Shown: piece by piece, positions 50,449 to 59,032 of the stretch
How positions within the stretch are numbered: the first letter of the stretch is position 1
How the letters are laid out: each line of letters starts with the position of its first letter
Origin: an uncultured Pelagibacteraceae bacterium
GTDB lineage: Bacteria; Pseudomonadota; Alphaproteobacteria; Pelagibacterales; Pelagibacteraceae
Assembly (NCBI GenBank): GCA_902519945.1
Contig: CABYLY010000004.1
Location: 17,764 to 81,763 of the forward strand
Direction: 5' to 3'
Length of the DNA stretch: 64,000 nt
Notes under the pieces: generated by a model
The model's input: the letters and a program-made list of their open reading frames with translations, nothing else
What the model was told of the DNA's origin: nothing
Database searches by the model: none
Position numbers and translations under genes: made by a program

Positions 50449-51076
50449 AGCCCCAGTATATTGGAATAAAGCCAAAAGATATTTATCAAAAAAAGATAAG
50501 GTTATGTCAAAACTAATAAAAAGTTATCAAGGCCCTTCCGAAAAAGTTTTGACAACAAGAAAAAATATTTTTTTTTCATTATGTAAAAGTATAATTGGAC
50601 AACAAATTAGTGTTTCAGCAGCTAACTCTGTTTTCTTAAAATTTAAAAAAAAATGCAATAATAAAATAAATCCAAAAGTAGTGTCAAAATTAACTTTTTC
50701 ACAGTTAAAAAGTTGTGGTTTAAGTCGACAGAAAGTTTTAGGAATTAAATCCTTAGCAAAACAAATGATAAATAAAACTTTTAAACCTAATTTGATTATT
50801 AAAATGAGCGATGACGACGCAATAGAATATTTATCTAAATTACGTCAAATAGGAAAATGGTCGGCAGAGATGATTTTATTATTTACTTATAATAGATCGA
50901 ATATTTGGCCAATTCAGGATATTGGACTTTTAAGAGCCATTTCAAAAAACTATAATAAAAAATACTTGCCTCCTGAAAAATTTGTTTTTTTATTGAAGAA
51001 AAGATTTACGCCTTACTGCTCAGTAGCTACATGGTATTTATGGAGAAGTATAGATCCTGAACCAATTCAGTATTAA
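50441..51076 (+). CDS. DNA-3-methyladenine glycosylase (AlkA-like, HhH-GPD)
   Basis: 211 residues. Helix-hairpin-helix in LRQIGKWSAEMILLF (about 134-148) followed by the catalytic Asp160 in PIQDIGLLRA, preceded by the IIGQQISVSAANSVF helix, the usual AlkA order. The N-terminal TBP-like domain of E. coli AlkA is missing, as in the short alkylbase glycosylases. It removes alkylated purines in base excision repair. It overlaps the convergent DUF1330 gene by 4 nt. Confidence 0.88.
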   Translation: MTKAPVYWNKAKRYLSKKDKVMSKLIKSYQGPSEKVLTTRKNIFFSLCKSIIGQQISVSAANSVFLKFKKKCNNKINPKVVSKLTFSQLKSCGLSRQKVLGIKSLAKQMINKTFKPNLIIKMSDDDAIEYLSKLRQIGKWSAEMILLFTYNRSNIWPIQDIGLLRAISKNYNKKYLPPEKFVFLLKKRFTPYCSVATWYLWRSIDPEPIQY

Positions 51077-51363
51077 TTGCCTTCTACTATTTGATGGTGT
51101 CTAATAACATGACCATTCAGAATTTCGTGTGCTTCTTGATATTCTTTTGAATTATAACATTCTAAAGCTGTATCGTAATTTGGAAATTCTGCAACTACCG
51201 TTCTCATTGATTTAATTCCGTCGGTTGTTTTATTTTTACCACCTCTTACTAGAAACTTTCCTGAAAACTTTTCAACGGCTGGCTTAGCTTTAAGTGCATA
51301 CTCCTTTAATTTTTCTGAATTATCAATCTTTTCGTATATGCATACCCAATAAGCTTTCATCAT
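51073..51363 (-). CDS. DUF1330 domain protein
   Basis: 96 residues covering nearly the whole DUF1330 domain (MKAYWVCIYEKIDNSEKL, KFLVRGGKN, VVAEFPNYDTALECYNSKEYQEA). This ferredoxin-like dimeric fold is common in proteobacteria and its function is unknown. A GGAGAA ribosome binding site lies just upstream. It is divergent from the phosphoribosyltransferase gene. Confidence 0.8.
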   Translation of the reverse strand: MMKAYWVCIYEKIDNSEKLKEYALKAKPAVEKFSGKFLVRGGKNKTTDGIKSMRTVVAEFPNYDTALECYNSKEYQEAHEILNGHVIRHHQIVEGN

Positions 51364-51403
51364 TTCTCCTTTTTAAATAATTTTAATTATGATAATAAAT
51401 TTC

Positions 51404-51931
51404 ATGGCAGAGAAATTAATCATCAGCTTTGAGGAATATACTAAAATTGTTGAAAAATTAGCAGTATTAATTCATAAAAAATATAAGCCAACTGTCCTTG
51501 TAGGTATTATGAGAGGAGCGGCTCCTATTATTGATATTTTATCTAGAATATTAAAATTACCTATTGCGTATATAGTTATTCAAAGTTATTCGGGTAAAGG
51601 CATGGAAGATCAACAAGGACAACTAATGTTTGCAAGAGAAATAAGTTCTCTGGCAAATAATGAGGATTTCAACAAAGTTCTTTTGATAGATGATCTATCT
51701 GATACAGGTTTAACTCTAAACAAAAGCATTGAATGGCTAAAAAATTACGGTCCAACTAAAGAATATATAAAAGAAGTTAAAACAGCATGTTTATGGAAAA
51801 AAAAATCATCTTCCTTTGAGCCCGATTTTTGTCCAATTAAATTAAACTCTGATCCATGGATTGTCCAACCAACTGAGCATTATGAGGAATTGTCTATAGA
51901 GGAAATTGCTAAAAGAAATAAACAGGACTAG
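51404..51931 (+). CDS. Purine phosphoribosyltransferase (hypoxanthine/guanine type)
   Basis: 175 residues from the ATG at 51404 (an ATG five codons earlier is also possible). The PRPP-binding loop VLLIDDLSDTGLTL and the earlier VGIMRGAAPIIDIL mark a type I phosphoribosyltransferase, probably for hypoxanthine, guanine or xanthine salvage. It is convergent with a purine permease, which supports purine salvage. The stop codon lies within a perfect 13-bp inverted repeat that can serve as terminator on both strands. Confidence 0.82.
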   Translation: MAEKLIISFEEYTKIVEKLAVLIHKKYKPTVLVGIMRGAAPIIDILSRILKLPIAYIVIQSYSGKGMEDQQGQLMFAREISSLANNEDFNKVLLIDDLSDTGLTLNKSIEWLKNYGPTKEYIKEVKTACLWKKKSSSFEPDFCPIKLNSDPWIVQPTEHYEELSIEEIAKRNKQD

Positions 51932-51950
51932 AAGTAACTAGTCCTGTTTA
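51919..51950. terminator. Bidirectional hairpin between the PRTase and purine permease genes
   Basis: A perfect 13-bp inverted repeat: 51919-51931 pairs with 51938-51950 around the 6-base loop AAGTAA. The core is GGACTAG/CTAGTCC with AT-rich flanks. It contains the stop codon of the + gene (51929-51931) and ends 7 bp from the stop of the - gene. It is AT-rich on both sides, so it could end both convergent transcripts. Confidence 0.75.
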
Positions 51951-51957
51951 ATATTAT

Positions 51958-53268
51958 TTATGCTACAGCAAAACTTACAACACTTAATACTGCTATGACC
52001 CATATTGCTGGTGAAGTTGTAGAAAACTTTCCAGTAAATATTTTAATCAAAGCATATGATACAAAGGCTAATGCGATACCGTTACTGATGCTATAAGTTA
52101 AAGGCATTGAAATCATAGCAAGAATAGCAGGGGCAGACTCTGATATATCATTCCATTCAATGTCAGTAATATTTCTTATAAATAAAACAGAAACAAAAAG
52201 TAAAGCAGCACCATCTATCTGTTTAGGTAAACTTGTGGCTAAAGGCGCAAAAAATATACATGCTAAAAATAGTAAACCAACAACTAGAGAGGTCATACCG
52301 GTTTTTCCACCCGCTTTTACTCCTGCGCCAGATTCTACGTAACTTGTTACTGTTGTTGTTCCCATCATGGCTCCGGCAACAGTACTTACACTGTCAGACA
52401 ACATTGCTTTATTAATGTCTTGAACTTTTCCGTCTTTGCCAACCTTTCCAGCAACATTCGCTACTGAGGTTAAAGTTCCAGCTGTATCGAAAAAGTCTAT
52501 AAATAATAATGTAAATATTACAGTAGACATTCCAGCTGTCATAGCAGCAGATAAATCAAATTCAAAAAGATAAGTCATAGGAGGCGGAGAGCTCGCAATA
52601 CCATTAAACTTAGCAAGACCTGTGGCCCAGGCAATTATACTAAAAAATAAAATGCCGATAATAATATTACCTTTCACATTCATTTTATCTAAAACGATTA
52701 TTGCAATAAAAGTTGCGCATCCTAATAAAACCAATGGATCACCTAAGTTACCTAATTGTACTAATGTTACAGGATTATCAACTACAACCTCCATAATCTG
52801 GAGACCAATAATCGCTAAGAATAGTCCTATTCCAGCGCCTATTCCTAATTTTAAACTTTTAGGTATAGAATTTATTAACCATGCTCTTATAGGTGTTAGA
52901 GAAATGATTAAAAATAATACTCCTGCTACAAGTACAGCTCCAAGAGCTTCTTGTGGTGTGTAACCCATACCAGCACAAACTCCAAAAGCTACAAAAGCAT
53001 TAATCCCCATTCCAGGCGCAAGTCCAATGGGCCAAGTTTTTCCATAAAAAGCCATAATGAAACAAGCTAGCGCTGTCGCTAAAATAGTAGCTGTATAAAC
53101 AGCACCAAAATCAAAGAAACCTTTTTCGGGTCCCGCAAATTCACCTGATAAGATGAATGGATTCAAAAACATGATGTATGCCATCGTTAAAAATGTAGTA
53201 GTCCCGGCTATTACCTCTGTTTTGAAATCAGTTTTGTGTTTTTTATAATTAAAATATTTATCAAGCAT
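51958..53268 (-). CDS. NCS2/AzgA-type purine permease
   Basis: 436 residues, about 12-14 membrane helices. AzgA signature blocks: TTFLTMAYIMFLNPFIL, GLAPGMGINAFVAFGVC, IGLFLAIIGLQ, TLLFIDFFDTAGTLTSVA and GTTTVTSYVESGAGVKAGGKTG (shown in part). This subfamily imports adenine, guanine or hypoxanthine with protons. Strong AGGAGG ribosome binding site 5 nt before the ATG. Convergent with a purine phosphoribosyltransferase, forming a salvage pair. Confidence 0.9.
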   Translation of the reverse strand: MLDKYFNYKKHKTDFKTEVIAGTTTFLTMAYIMFLNPFILSGEFAGPEKGFFDFGAVYTATILATALACFIMAFYGKTWPIGLAPGMGINAFVAFGVCAGMGYTPQEALGAVLVAGVLFLIISLTPIRAWLINSIPKSLKLGIGAGIGLFLAIIGLQIMEVVVDNPVTLVQLGNLGDPLVLLGCATFIAIIVLDKMNVKGNIIIGILFFSIIAWATGLAKFNGIASSPPPMTYLFEFDLSAAMTAGMSTVIFTLLFIDFFDTAGTLTSVANVAGKVGKDGKVQDINKAMLSDSVSTVAGAMMGTTTVTSYVESGAGVKAGGKTGMTSLVVGLLFLACIFFAPLATSLPKQIDGAALLFVSVLFIRNITDIEWNDISESAPAILAMISMPLTYSISNGIALAFVSYALIKIFTGKFSTTSPAIWVIAVLSVVSFAVA

Positions 53269-53394
53269 AAATCCTCCTAATATTGGATAAATATTTGATT
53301 CTGATTAAAAATACTCTTTATAAGTATAGTTTATTCACATAATTCAACTAAGAAGTTTATATTTATACAATAAATATCTTGATAGCTTTAGAAA

Positions 53395-53700
53395 ATGCAA
53401 AAATTTAAAGTAATTTTCATTTCACTTTTATTTTTTGGACTATTGTCAGAATGTCAAACAGTTAAAAAAAAAACAGACGATATTGTTAAAAAAGAAAATG
53501 AGGAATTGAGCAAATTTATAGGAAAATCTTCGAGTGAACTAAAAATAAAATTAGGTAAACCAGATGAAGATTTCAAAAATGAAAAAGGGAATCTTGAACT
53601 GATATATAATTCAAAAAAATATTTAATTCCTTGTGAGAGAAGATTTGAGATTAATTCAGAAGATGTTGTAATTGGTTTTGTTTCTAATGGATGTTTTTAA
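53395..53700 (+). CDS. Small putative lipoprotein, SmpA/OmlA-like fold
   Basis: 101 residues. N-terminal hydrophobic segment ends LLSECQT, resembling a lipobox with Cys20, though Ser-Glu before the Cys is a poor match. The rest (FIGKSSSELKIKLGKPDEDFKNEKGNLELIYNSKKY, partial) has the short beta pattern of SmpA/BamE-like proteins, with two late Cys residues (Cys78, Cys100) that might form a disulfide. The function is unknown. It is single, convergent with hsp20. Confidence 0.55.
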   Translation: MQKFKVIFISLLFFGLLSECQTVKKKTDDIVKKENEELSKFIGKSSSELKIKLGKPDEDFKNEKGNLELIYNSKKYLIPCERRFEINSEDVVIGFVSNGCF

Positions 53701-53707
53701 ACATACC

Positions 53708-53727
53708 TGCGAGGATAAATCCTCGCA
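53708..53727. terminator. GC-rich hairpin between convergent lipoprotein and hsp20 genes
   Basis: TGCGAGGA (53708-53715), loop TAAA, TCCTCGCA (53720-53727), eight perfect pairs in the 41-bp convergent gap. It has one of the highest local GC contents of any gap here. There is no long T run on either strand right after it, so termination would be weak or need other signals. Confidence 0.55.
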
Positions 53728-53741
53728 AGTAAGGTGTGAAC

Positions 53742-54188
53742 TTATTTTATTTCAATAAGCCTTTTCTTCTTATGATCTGGTAGAATTCTTTCACAAGCTA
53801 CTGTCAAAAGACCATCTTTTAGCTCTGCACCATTAACTTTCACATCATCTGCAATTGTAAATGATCTAGCGAATTGTCTTTGTGAGATACCTTTATGAAT
53901 TATTTCACCATCTTCATTTTTGTCGTCAGATTTACTAATTTGTTTTGTTTTTACAGTTAGCAAATTATCTTCAAACTCAACCTCAACATCATTCTTATTA
54001 AAACCAGCTAAAGCAACTTCTATTGAATAGTTGTCTTTACCTGTTTTTCTAATGTTATATGGAGGGTAATTTGATTGCATAGTCAAATTTCCATTACCCA
54101 ACATACTTTCGAATTGGTCAAACATATCATCGAAACCAATTGAGAAAGGCCTTAGTGAGTTAAATATAGATAGATCCTTACTTGTCAT
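53742..54188 (-). CDS. Small heat shock protein Hsp20 (IbpA-like)
   Basis: 148 residues. FDDMFDQFESML near the N terminus, then the alpha-crystallin domain (YNIRKTGKDNYSIEVALAGF, VEVEFEDNLLTVKTKQ, HKGISQRQFARSFTIADDV; shown in parts). It holds unfolding proteins for refolding. Strong ribosome binding site AAGGAGG and a good heat-shock promoter candidate lie upstream. Confidence 0.92.
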   Translation of the reverse strand: MTSKDLSIFNSLRPFSIGFDDMFDQFESMLGNGNLTMQSNYPPYNIRKTGKDNYSIEVALAGFNKNDVEVEFEDNLLTVKTKQISKSDDKNEDGEIIHKGISQRQFARSFTIADDVKVNGAELKDGLLTVACERILPDHKKKRLIEIK

Positions 54189-54250
54189 ATATCCTCCTTT
54201 TATTAAGCAAGTTTATTTGTGTAAATCCCATTAGGCGACTTACAAACTTT

Positions 54251-54278
54251 ATTTGGGTATTAATTGAAATAATTCAAG
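54251..54278 (-). promoter_or_regulatory. Candidate RpoH (sigma32) promoter for hsp20
   Basis: On the minus strand CTTGAA (54278-54273) is followed after 15 bp by CCCAAAT (54257-54251), about 60 bp ahead of the hsp20 ATG. This resembles the sigma32 consensus CTTGAAA / CCCCATNT. The gene behind it is a classic heat-shock gene, which raises the likelihood. Confidence 0.5.
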
Positions 54279-54286
54279 ATTAAAAT

Positions 54287-56362
54287 TTACATTTTATTAG
54301 ATATTTTCAAAATAAATGAATAGTCGATGGCAACTTCTTCAATTGCACTATCTCTTCCAGATTTACCTCCATGACCAGCGTTCATTTCTGTTTTTAAAAG
54401 AAGTAAATTATTATCAGTTTTATAGTCTCTAAGTTTAGCTGTAAATTTAGCTGGCTCATCAAACAACACTCTATTATCACTTAAACTTGTAGTAATTAAA
54501 ATGTGAGGATAATCCATTTTTTTTATATTATTATAAGGCGCATATGAGTAGATGTAATTAAAGTGTTCTTCATTATCTTTTGCGTTACCAAACTCATCAA
54601 ATTCGCCTACTGTTAAAGGGAGTGAGTGATCAAGATTTGTTGTTAATGAGTCCACAAAGGGTACAGCCATTATAATTCCTAAAAATAATTCAGGAGATTG
54701 ATTTGCCACAGCACCCATTAGTAAACCGCCTGCAGATCCACCCATACCAATTATTTTGCCTTTTGAAGTATAATTATTTTTAATTAAATATTTTGCAGCA
54801 CATATGTAGTCCTCAAAAGTATTTTTTTTATTTGTTAATTTTCCTTCCTTCCACCATTTCATGCCTTTTTCCATACCTCCTCTGATATGAGCAGTTGCCC
54901 AAATAATATCTCTATTAATTAAACTAAGCCTTGTAGAGGAAAAACTTGGACTCATTGAGCTACCATATGATCCATATCCATATAATAATAAATTTGCAGC
55001 ACCATCAACTTTAGTTTTTTTGTGTCTTGTTATAGTTAAAGGAACAAGTCTTCCATCATGAGATTTAAACTCAATTCTTTCAACGATATAATCATCTTTA
55101 TTGTGTCCAGATGGAATTTTTTGCTCTTTTACAAGCTGTTTTGTTTTATTCATCAGATTATATTTGTAAACTCTTGAAGGTGTTTTAGGAGATGAATATC
55201 CTAAATAAATATCATTTGTGTCTCTATCTTTTCCAATCAGTGATACTCCAGGAACAAATACATTTTCATCAGTAAACTTTAATTCCTCTTCCTCGTTAGT
55301 TTTAATATTACGAACAAATAATTTGTCTAAAGCATCAGATGTTTCCGACCGTATAATCCAGTTTTTAAGGAAAGTGCATCCACCAATTAATACCTCTTCT
55401 TTAGGGGGAATAAAAACTTTCCAATTTTGATTTTCTAAACTCTCGGAAATTTCAATTTTAAAATCTTCTGCATTTTTATTTGTATGATTATAAAATTTTT
55501 CTCCCCAAGAACTTACAGAATAAATAATTCCTTTTTCTCTTTTAATGATTAATTTTGGACTTGGTTTTTGCTCATTTACACTAAAATAATATTGTTCAGA
55601 TGTATTATGATCAGAACTATAAATAAAATAAAATTTTTCATCTGAGCTGATGGCGATACTCACCGTAAAAGCCTCACTTTTCTCCTCAAATATTAATTCA
55701 TCGCTATCTGTAAAGCTTCCAATTTTATGTCTATAGATTTTTCTTGCTCTATGATTTTTATCAAGTTTTGAGTAAAATATATATTTATCATCTAAACTAA
55801 AAGTAATATTTCCAGAAGTTTCAGGAATTTCTTTTGAAATAATTTTCTTCGTTGTTATATCTCTTATGTAAATAGTAAAATATTCTGAACCTTTTAAATC
55901 TAATGAATATCCTAGATATTTATCATTATTGCTTACCTCTAAATCGCCTACTCCAAAGTAGTCAGTTTGGTGTATTTCTTTTTCTTTGTCACCATTCCAA
56001 ATTTCTTCAATTTCATTAGAACCAATTTTTTTTCTTAATTTAACAAAATAATTTCCTGTAGTAGTTGTTTTTGTCCAGTATTCATAAGCATGATCTTTAT
56101 AAGGAAGAGACTCATCATCTAATTTAATTCTACCTTTTATTTCATTAAATAATATTTTCTGTAAGTTTTTTGTATCTTTAAGATGATAATCAGCGAATAA
56201 ATTTTCCTCATCCAAATATTTTTTTACTTCTGGAAGTAATTTTTTTTTATCTCTTAATACTTCCAAAATATTTTCTTGATGTATCCAGCTATAGTTATCC
56301 TCCCATTGAACATTGTGACAAGATTTTATCTCTGGTTTTTTTTTAAGATATGGTACTTTCAT
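54287..56362 (-). CDS. ptrB: Oligopeptidase B (prolyl oligopeptidase family)
   Basis: 691 residues, close to the 686 of E. coli PtrB. An N-terminal beta-propeller (up to about 410) and a C-terminal alpha/beta-hydrolase domain with LLLYGYGSYGSSMSPSFS, AHIRGGMEKGMKWWKEGKL, nucleophile Ser in GMGGSAGGLLMGAVAN and the His in NAGHGGKSGR. It cleaves short peptides after basic residues. No signal peptide is seen, so it is probably cytosolic. Divergent from a J-domain protein by 15 bp. Confidence 0.93.
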   Translation of the reverse strand: MKVPYLKKKPEIKSCHNVQWEDNYSWIHQENILEVLRDKKKLLPEVKKYLDEENLFADYHLKDTKNLQKILFNEIKGRIKLDDESLPYKDHAYEYWTKTTTTGNYFVKLRKKIGSNEIEEIWNGDKEKEIHQTDYFGVGDLEVSNNDKYLGYSLDLKGSEYFTIYIRDITTKKIISKEIPETSGNITFSLDDKYIFYSKLDKNHRARKIYRHKIGSFTDSDELIFEEKSEAFTVSIAISSDEKFYFIYSSDHNTSEQYYFSVNEQKPSPKLIIKREKGIIYSVSSWGEKFYNHTNKNAEDFKIEISESLENQNWKVFIPPKEEVLIGGCTFLKNWIIRSETSDALDKLFVRNIKTNEEEELKFTDENVFVPGVSLIGKDRDTNDIYLGYSSPKTPSRVYKYNLMNKTKQLVKEQKIPSGHNKDDYIVERIEFKSHDGRLVPLTITRHKKTKVDGAANLLLYGYGSYGSSMSPSFSSTRLSLINRDIIWATAHIRGGMEKGMKWWKEGKLTNKKNTFEDYICAAKYLIKNNYTSKGKIIGMGGSAGGLLMGAVANQSPELFLGIIMAVPFVDSLTTNLDHSLPLTVGEFDEFGNAKDNEEHFNYIYSYAPYNNIKKMDYPHILITTSLSDNRVLFDEPAKFTAKLRDYKTDNNLLLLKTEMNAGHGGKSGRDSAIEEVAIDYSFILKISNKM

Positions 56363-56377
56363 TAAGATAGGAAATAT

Positions 56378-56881
56378 ATGAATATAATAATTTATACAGT
56401 ACTAATTTTAGCATTTTTATATTTTTTAATAAAATTTTTCACAAAAGTCTCATCGAAAAAGATTTCAAGAGGTTTGCGGATTTTGTTGTTTGTCGTACTA
56501 TTATTATTAGCTGTATTATTTGCTATTGGAGGGAAATTTTTATTAACTTTACCATTTACACTCGCGAGTTTAGCTTTGTTAAAATTAAAGGGGCTATCTT
56601 TATTTCAATTAATTTCTTTATTTAGATTAATCCAAACTCTAAGAAATTCAGGAAGATTTTCATTTGGTGGTCAAAATGCATCAAATTTAAGCACCATGTC
56701 TACTCAAGAAGCTTACAGAATACTTAACTTGAAACAATCAAAAAATTTAACAAAAGAAGATGTCAACAAAGCATACATAAAAATACAAAAAAAAATTCAC
56801 CCCGATGTTTCACCAGAAACCTCTCGACTGTCATCTCTAGTAAATGAAGCTAAAGAAATTGTTTTAAGAGATTTAGGCTAA
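56378..56881 (+). CDS. Membrane-anchored J-domain protein
   Basis: 167 residues. Helices at about 2-20 and 34-68, then a linker with GRFSFGGQN, and a C-terminal J domain of about 60 residues with the conserved HPD at 141-143 (KKIHPDVSPE). This layout resembles the Tim14/Pam18-like J proteins of alphaproteobacteria, thought to recruit Hsp70 to the membrane. The N-terminal half has no named domain that I recognise. Confidence 0.78.
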   Translation: MNIIIYTVLILAFLYFLIKFFTKVSSKKISRGLRILLFVVLLLLAVLFAIGGKFLLTLPFTLASLALLKLKGLSLFQLISLFRLIQTLRNSGRFSFGGQNASNLSTMSTQEAYRILNLKQSKNLTKEDVNKAYIKIQKKIHPDVSPETSRLSSLVNEAKEIVLRDLG

Positions 56882-56927
56882 TTTATTTAATCTTTACTAA
56901 ATTTTTATTTATGGTTAAATTTTAATA

Positions 56928-57812
56928 ATGAGTAAATTTGAAGGTATTTATGCTGCAACAGTTTCAGTTTTAAATAATGATCTTAGTTTAAATATAGACA
57001 AAACCATCAATCACGCTGAAACGATAATTGATAATGGTTGTCACGGCGCTGCAATTTTTGGAAGTACTGGCCAAGCTCAACTTTTATCAATTAGTGAAAA
57101 AATAAATTTACTAAATAAATTATCATTAAGTAAACACAAAGAAAAATATTTAATTGGAACAGGCCTTAATTCTTTGGGAGAAACAATTAATCTTATGAGA
57201 GTCGCCAACTCTTTGAGTTTTAACAGTTTTTTAATTATGCCTCCAGCATACTATAAGTATGATGATCAAGATGTTAAAAATTTTTATAGCAAAATAGTTG
57301 AAGCTAGTCCTCAAAGTAAAATTATACTCTATAATTTTGAAAAATTGTCTGGTTATAAATTTAGTTTAAAGTGTGTAGAGGATCTTGTTAAAAGTTTCCC
57401 AGATCAAATTGTTGGAGTTAAAGATAGCTCATATAATCTCTACGAAAACCTAAAATTGGAAAATTTTTCAGTAATGCCGGGATCTGAAACAAAATTATTG
57501 TCAGGTCTCAAACTAGGATGTTCAGGGATAATTACAGCTACTTGCAATGTTACTTCTCAATTAGCAAGAAAAGTTTATGATGATTTTAAAAATGGCAAAG
57601 ATCAAACAGTTAATCAAAAACTTTGTGATATAAGACAAGTATTTGATAGGTATAATTTAATTTCAGCAATACATACATTTTTGAAAAATAAAGATGATAT
57701 TTATAAAAATTTGCTTCCTCCTTTAAGGACACTTGATAAAACAGAAGAAAAAGATTTGATTAACAGCTTAGATAAATTAAATTTTTCAATCAAATCTTTG
57801 ATGGCGGCTTAG
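56928..57812 (+). CDS. Dihydrodipicolinate synthase family aldolase (not necessarily DapA)
   Basis: 294 residues, TIM barrel of the DapA/NanA family. Schiff-base Lys165 in IVGVKDSSYN and Tyr135 in ILYNFEK are present; the substrate-binding loop reads GSTGQ at 45-49, where true DapA has GTTGE. That change, and the lack of lysine genes nearby, suggests another 2-oxo-acid aldolase or lyase. It is immediately followed by cfa with no gap. The substrate is unknown. Confidence 0.82.
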   Translation: MSKFEGIYAATVSVLNNDLSLNIDKTINHAETIIDNGCHGAAIFGSTGQAQLLSISEKINLLNKLSLSKHKEKYLIGTGLNSLGETINLMRVANSLSFNSFLIMPPAYYKYDDQDVKNFYSKIVEASPQSKIILYNFEKLSGYKFSLKCVEDLVKSFPDQIVGVKDSSYNLYENLKLENFSVMPGSETKLLSGLKLGCSGIITATCNVTSQLARKVYDDFKNGKDQTVNQKLCDIRQVFDRYNLISAIHTFLKNKDDIYKNLLPPLRTLDKTEEKDLINSLDKLNFSIKSLMAA

Positions 57813-59003
57813 ATGCAACTTGCAAGATTTTTAAACAAAGCATTTAAAAAGGATGGTTTCATATTAATAGACTCAAAAAATAAAAGTTATATTATTGGAA
57901 ATCCAAAAAATAAAAATCCGATTAAAATCAAACTTTTAAACAGTAATCTTCATTATAAATTGTTATTTCATCCAGATCTCTACTTTGGTGAAGCATACAC
58001 TAATGGCGAGTTAGTAATTGAAAATGGAAGTCTTTCTGAGTTTTTAAACCTAGCCTTGATGAATTTTGGCAGAGGTGATCTTAATTTTTTTAGTTATTTA
58101 ATTAACAGACTAAGAGGATCTTATAGATATCTTACAAATTTTAATTTTATAAAAAAATCAAAAATGAACGTTTCACATCATTATGATATTTCTGATGACT
58201 TATATGATCTTTTTTTAGACCCTAAAAGACAATATTCATGTGCTTACTTCAAAAATGAAAATGATAGTTTAGAAAGTGCTCAAAACAATAAAATTCAACA
58301 TATTATTAAAAAATTAAACATAAAGCCAAACCAAAAAGTTTTAGATGTTGGTTGTGGATGGGGTTCATTAGCGATTGATATTGCAAAAAGTGCCAAGTGT
58401 GAGGTCACTGGAATTACTTTATCAGAAAATCAACTTTATTATTGTAATCAAAAAGCAAAAGAGAACAATTTAGAAAACCAAATTAAATTTAAATTGATGG
58501 ACTACAGAGAATTAAAAGAAAAATTTGATAGAATAGTTAGTGTTGGAATGTTTGAACATGTTGGCAGAAAATTTTATAATAAATTTTTTAAACAAATTGA
58601 AAGTTTGTTAAAAGATGATGGTATTTCACTCATACATACGATTGGATCAGTTAATCCCCCTAGAGATCCGCATCCATGGATTACTAAATATATTTTTCCA
58701 GGTGGTTACACCCCCAGTTTAAGTGAGGTGACTACTCCTATAGAAAAAGCAGGTTTGATTGTAACTGATGTAGAGGTTTTAAGGCTGCATTATTCACATA
58801 CTCTAAGACACTGGAAAGAAAATTGTATAAAAAATAAAGATAAAATAGTTAAGATGTTTGACGAAAAATTTTTTAGGATGTGGGAATTTTATCTCACTGG
58901 TTGTGAAATGGCATTTAAGTGGGGAGATCAAGTTGTTTACCAATTTCAACTAACAAAAAATTATTCATCTACTCCTACGACTCGAGACTATATTTATCAA
59001 TAA
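57813..59003 (+). CDS. cfa: Cyclopropane-fatty-acyl-phospholipid synthase
   Basis: 396 residues. N-terminal helical domain, then the SAM methyltransferase domain with HYDISDDLYDLFLDPKRQYSCAYF, VLDVGCGWGSLAIDIA, GITLSENQLYYC, VSVGMFEHVG and YIFPGGYTPSL (fragments). It adds a methylene group to unsaturated acyl chains in membrane lipids. A polar Lys/Asn-rich character and no N-terminal signal agree with a cytosolic membrane-surface enzyme. It starts immediately after the aldolase stop. Confidence 0.93.
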   Translation: MQLARFLNKAFKKDGFILIDSKNKSYIIGNPKNKNPIKIKLLNSNLHYKLLFHPDLYFGEAYTNGELVIENGSLSEFLNLALMNFGRGDLNFFSYLINRLRGSYRYLTNFNFIKKSKMNVSHHYDISDDLYDLFLDPKRQYSCAYFKNENDSLESAQNNKIQHIIKKLNIKPNQKVLDVGCGWGSLAIDIAKSAKCEVTGITLSENQLYYCNQKAKENNLENQIKFKLMDYRELKEKFDRIVSVGMFEHVGRKFYNKFFKQIESLLKDDGISLIHTIGSVNPPRDPHPWITKYIFPGGYTPSLSEVTTPIEKAGLIVTDVEVLRLHYSHTLRHWKENCIKNKDKIVKMFDEKFFRMWEFYLTGCEMAFKWGDQVVYQFQLTKNYSSTPTTRDYIYQ

Positions 59004-59032
59004 ATAATTGATAGAATTTGCCAATTTCAAAA

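Noticed and set aside
53269..53394. Possible purine riboswitch upstream of the purine permease
   Set aside because: The gap lacks the conserved purine-aptamer core (no matching TATAA...TACC pattern with paired loops). Only a strong ribosome binding site and AT-rich promoter-like text were seen.
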